From positions 1,054,001-1,118,000 of the forward strand of contig MQVO02000006.1 of the NCBI GenBank assembly GCA_001986395.2: a DNA stretch of 64,000 nt, read 5' to 3'. Positions 60,128 through 64,000 of the stretch are shown here, piece after piece. Position 1 is the first letter of the stretch. Each line of letters begins with the position of its first letter. This DNA comes from Irpex lacteus. Its lineage: Eukaryota > Basidiomycota > Agaricomycetes > Polyporales > Irpicaceae. Below the pieces are notes generated by a model. That model had not been told where the DNA came from, made no database searches, and worked only from the letters and a program-made list of their open reading frames with translations. Position numbers and translations under genes: made by a program.

Positions 60128-62106
60128 ATGGACGCAGGCATAGACACCGAGACCGTGGCAGGAATGGAGAAGAAACAGGCAGTGAAGGACGTCTCAGAGA
60201 TCTACGTACCTCGACCTTCGCGTTCATTGACCTACTGGCTTGTCCTGTTCTTCGCCGTTGCGCCCATCTGGTCTCTGGTTCCTCTTTCGTGGGCATACGT
60301 GATATATATTCTTCGCACAGGCAAGGTATGGACGTTGGGGTGGAAAGGTTACATAGCGTTTAGTTGGGCACTTGCAGAAGTAAGGATATTTTTTCTATAT
60401 TATGAACATTAATCTCACTCATTGTTGCCATCCGTAGGTCTTCTTTAGTGTCTACCACTGGCAGCTCGCTAGATTCGTCAGTGGTCCATGTACCCGTGGG
60501 TCAGGGAACCTGGTTGAACTACAAGCCGCGTTCAAGCGCATCTTACAGTCCGGACTCGCCTGCCTTCCAGAGTACGGATACGATGACGAAGACGTAGGCC
60601 GACCTGGTAGTCCCGAGGAAGAGATTGTCGCACTTCACCCCGAAGACCCGCGCGCAATCGACTTCAGGAATTACCTGCGGACATGGTTCAACAGGTCTAC
60701 TTGGTCAGACATTCGGAAGCACCAAATGTACCAGTGGTTGCACTGGGCTATCTTCAACGCCTCCTTCGAAGGCTTAGAACACCTCTCCGATGCGAGGAAA
60801 GTGCTGCTCGAAGAATGCATGGAGCTGATAGAGCGACGCGCTGGTGTACAAATTCCTGACGGCTCCAACCCCTCCGCGAAGCCCATGACACTCACTCTGG
60901 ATCCAGTCAATGTCATTGGCAGACCGTTCATCTGGTACTTGGGTGTCGCGCTGAGCAACATGTACCAGCGCCGTCACTTCAAGAACTGGTGGGGATGCAC
61001 CTTCGGTACACATGACGGCTTAGAGTGAGTACTGACGTTCACAGATAATCACGCTAACGATCGTCGGTTTACTGATTGATATGCATTGTCAGTTATCTTC
61101 TCCGCATTCCACGCAACGCGAAACATGACGCTCGTCCGATTGTCTTCCTTCACGGACTCGGACTGGGTCTGACACAGTACAAGATCTTCCTATCGTCTCT
61201 TCTCAAAGCAGTTCCGGACCGTCCGGTTCTCGTTCCTCTTCAGCCCCATGTTAGCCAGGAGATTTTCCATCCGAAATATCTTCGGCCGATGGGCAGGCAC
61301 GAAAGTGCGAACGCACTCGCGGGTCTTCTCGTTGAACTCGGATGGGTAGACCAACCGACCGACGAGTCCGAACCGGAAGATAGCACGAGGGTCAAGAAAC
61401 CAGGAGTGACCGTGGTCAGCCACTCGAAGTAAGCAAAACCATACCGTCAATGGCATGCATGACTGACCGTATCATTCTAGCGGCTCCTTCTTGCATGCTT
61501 GGTTATTGAAGGAGCATCCCAGAATGGTCCCTCGTTCATGTTTCGTGGACCCAGTTACTTTCTGCTCATGGGAAGGAGGTACGTTGCCTGTTCATTTTAG
61601 TCATCACCTCAACATTGATTGACAGTCACACTCTCGCAGATCTTTGCTATAACTTCGTCTACCGACCAGCCTCATCTGTAAGTCACTGATAAGAACATCA
61701 ACGCATTACATTAGGATCTCATGCCAGCCATACAGGGTTTGGAACTTGTGATGAAGTTCTTCGTTGGTACCGAACTCGGCGTCGCCAATTTCCTGCAGCG
61801 TCACTTTGACTGGAACGCCAATGCCCTGTGGTACGAGCAAATACCGAACGCCAGGGATCCCCATAGAACACGCTTCTTCCTTGGCGGCAAGGACGCTATC
61901 GTGGATGCTGGTGTAAGTAGTAATCTGTCCTTCTTCGTTCCCCGCATCCTGACTCCATCATATAGCGGGTGAAGCGATACCTCACTTCGCATGGCGTCCG
62001 TGATGGACTGTGGTTCGACCCTGATGGCCACCACGGTCAGGCATTGCTGTCTGGTGGCAAAGGACACACGGAGATCCTTCGGTGGCTCGCTGAGAAACAG
62101 AAGTGA
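60128..62106 (+). CDS. Membrane-anchored alpha/beta hydrolase
   Basis: Alpha/beta hydrolase with an N-terminal membrane region. ATG 60128 starts MDAGIDTETVAGMEKKQAVK, then LTYWLVLFFAVAPIWSLVPL and GYIAFSWALAEVFFSVYHWQ suggest two membrane segments. A helical region with TWFNRSTWSDIRKHQMYQWL and LSNMYQRRHFKNWWGC precedes the hydrolase core: IVFLHGLGLGLTQYKIFLSS with the HG oxyanion motif, VTVVSHSNGSFLHAWLLKEH with the nucleophile Ser, RTRFFLGGKDAIVDAG with the acid, and FDPDGHHGQALLSGG with the His. The nucleophile elbow reads SHSNG rather than GxSxG. Ends KQK at 62106. Substrate unknown; lipid ester is plausible given the anchor. Confidence 0.85.
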
Positions 62107-62490
62107 TTGCGACAGACTCGAGATAGAAACGCATAACGATAGATTGTACATTTGGGTATTACGTCTGGCTCCTCGCATGCTTCGCTTTCCTTCGGTACAT
62201 AGCGCTATATACCAGCACGCACTGCTATTTATGACCGATGCTACACAGTACCATACCTGCCTGACGATGTAATTGCCCCATATATGTTATACCAGCCATA
62301 GTTTTACCTGCTACCAGTACGGCGTCCACCTTGGGATCAGCGATCACACATCACGCACATCTATCATGGGAGAGTAGAGTTCACTTCTTCGATGTGTGTT
62401 GTTTGAATATACAAGAAGGCATTGATACATGAAAGATACACATTATTCTTTTGATCCTCGCGAGCATTCGCGAACAGCACCTTCCACATT
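62107..62490. other. Convergent intergenic region
   Basis: About 380 bp between the hydrolase and HIS4 3' ends. It holds both termination regions; no gene seen. Confidence 0.5.
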
Positions 62491-64000
62491 TTATGAGATG
62501 GTTCGCAGGCGAATCCGCACAGCATTCGCATGGGCCCCGAGACCCTCGCAGTCCGCTAACGTCGCAACAACTGGTCCAAGCTTCTTCAAGCCATCTGCTG
62601 TCACCTCCTGGGATGTAATGTGCTTTTGGAACGACTGCGTGTTAACGCCACTGAATTGCCTTGCGTAGCCATTCGTGGGGAGCGTGTGGTTTGTGCCAGA
62701 AGCGTAGTCTCCGCAACTGAGAAGACATTGTGAGTGACGGTAAACACGGTGGAGGAAGCACTTTTACCTCTCCGGTGAGTACGGTCCAACAAACACACTT
62801 CCCGCGTTCTGTACCTGCGCGACAGCTCCTGGGGCATCCTTCAAGTGCAAGATCAAATGCTCGGGTGCATAGTCGTTCGAGAACGCTACACCCTCTTCGA
62901 CAGACGACGTCTTTACGATGATACTCTTTCCGACCGACTCCCGCATGATATCGACTCGAGGCAAAGCACGGGCTTGCTTGTCGACCTCGTCCTCAATAGC
63001 CGTTATTGTGCTATCTGGCAGTCCAACAGTGACCAAGACTACCTGGGAATCGACACCGTGCTCGGCTTGAGATAGAAGATCGGCGGCAACGAATGCAGGA
63101 TCGCATGTTTCGTCCGCAATAACCTAAAAGACAGAAGGTAAGCCATCCAAGTAAAGCTTCGAGTAAGCAATATATCACGTACAAGCACTTCCGAAGGACC
63201 CGCTGGCATGTCGATAGAGACCAGAGCGTCGGTGTCGTTCTGCACCAGCATCTTGGCCGCAGTCACCCACTGATTACCCGGACCAAAGATTTTGTCGACC
63301 TTTGGCACCGTCTCCGTTCCATAAGCCAGAGCAGCGACAGCTTGTGCACCACCAGCTCTCAGAATCGCACTGGCTCCGACGAGCCTGGCCACATACATGA
63401 CTTCGGGACTGATACTGCCGTCAGGACGAGGAGGCGTGGCGAGTACGATTTCTTTGCAGCCAGCGACTTGGGCTGGGACGCCGAGCATGAGCGCAGTAGA
63501 AGGAAGAATGGCCGTTCCTCCCGGAACGTATAGACCGACGCGAGCTATTGGCCGAGAGAAACGCGAGCAAACGACGCCGGGCATCGTCTCGACTCTAAGC
63601 GTTACGCCATCGTCCTGAGCGGCGTGGAACTTCTTGACGTTGGCGTAGGCGATATCTATCGCCTCACGGACGGCGGGGTCTAGTTCGTCGGCGGTGGGTT
63701 CGGGGAACGGTGCGCGTAAGATAGGAGCGTCTTTCAGCACAGTGCAGCGATCGAATTTTGCAACAAGGCCAAGCAAAGCCTCGTCGCCACCCTGGCGCAC
63801 CGCGTCCACAATAGGTTTCACCTTTGCGATCATGGCGTCCGAGTTGAGGACTGGTCGCTTCAGAAGAGCGGCACGCTCAACCGGGGTTGCGTCTGTTAGG
63901 GTGTAAGTTCGCATACGGATGGGAGCATTAGGGTCGAAAGCAGCCTTTGCGGGAGCGGCAGGTTGAGGCGCAGGCTTAGCGGTGGAGGATGATGCCTCTG
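62491..64000 (-). CDS. HIS4: Histidine biosynthesis HIS4, histidinol dehydrogenase part (5' end beyond window)
   Basis: C-terminal histidinol dehydrogenase domain, which converts histidinol to histidine with NAD+ in the last two steps. The open frame runs off the right edge as a Pro/Ala-rich linker ([19 protein letters not shown]), which fits the fungal trifunctional HIS4 (HisI-HisE-HisD). The HisD part starts at [20 protein letters not shown] and includes [51 protein letters not shown] joined by an intron to [51 protein letters not shown] and [20 protein letters not shown]. It ends [12 protein letters not shown] at 62491. Zinc-binding Gln/His positions (QAEHG, and H in SGTNH) are present. 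Confidence 0.94.

Overview
The window is nuclear DNA of a filamentous basidiomycete, most likely an Agaricomycete. Genes are dense and alternate between strands. Most are split by many short GT-AG introns of roughly 45-70 nt, and every recognisable product is fungal or eukaryotic. I see no operons, CRISPR array, insertion sequence, tRNA or rRNA. Exon structures below were read by eye from splice signals, frame continuity and family conservation, so individual junctions may be off by one intron.

Layout, left to right. 1-17.5 kb (+): 3' end of a fluoride exporter (FEX), casein kinase 2 beta subunit with a long acidic tail, ribosomal protein eL36, a gene-poor stretch carrying a foldback inverted repeat, a VTT/DedA-type membrane protein, and a giant FMP27/BLTP2-type bridge-like lipid transfer protein. 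17.9-27.4 kb: DUF2985 membrane protein (+), GMC oxidoreductase (-) and a large coiled-coil protein (+). 27.7-41 kb, all minus strand: TspO/MBR protein, a Tma17-like small coiled-coil protein, a Ca2+-regulated SAL1/SCaMC mitochondrial carrier, an unknown protein, Argonaute, and an ACMSD-like amidohydrolase. 41.5-47.7 kb: pyruvate dehydrogenase E1 beta (-) head to head with an SDR (+), then the centromeric histone CENP-A (-) head to head with a Gfd2/YDR514C-type DEDDh nuclease (+). 48-52.2 kb: two ceramide synthases in head-to-tail tandem (-). 52.4-64 kb: RNA exonuclease REX3 (+), AP-1 sigma (-) head to head with a conserved unknown protein (+), NAD-isocitrate dehydrogenase subunit 1 (-) head to head with an alpha/beta hydrolase (+), and the histidinol dehydrogenase part of HIS4 (-), which runs off the right edge.

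Most of this is housekeeping content: translation, mitochondrial metabolism, lipid synthesis and transfer, vesicle traffic and chromosome segregation. I do not see an obvious new multi-gene system. The points most worth following are the CENP-A tail, which keeps an H3K9-like motif; an Argonaute with intact slicer residues and a DEDDh nuclease about 7 kb away that has two possible starts; the tandem ceramide synthases; the 52-bp perfect inverted repeat; and several proteins with no assigned function.
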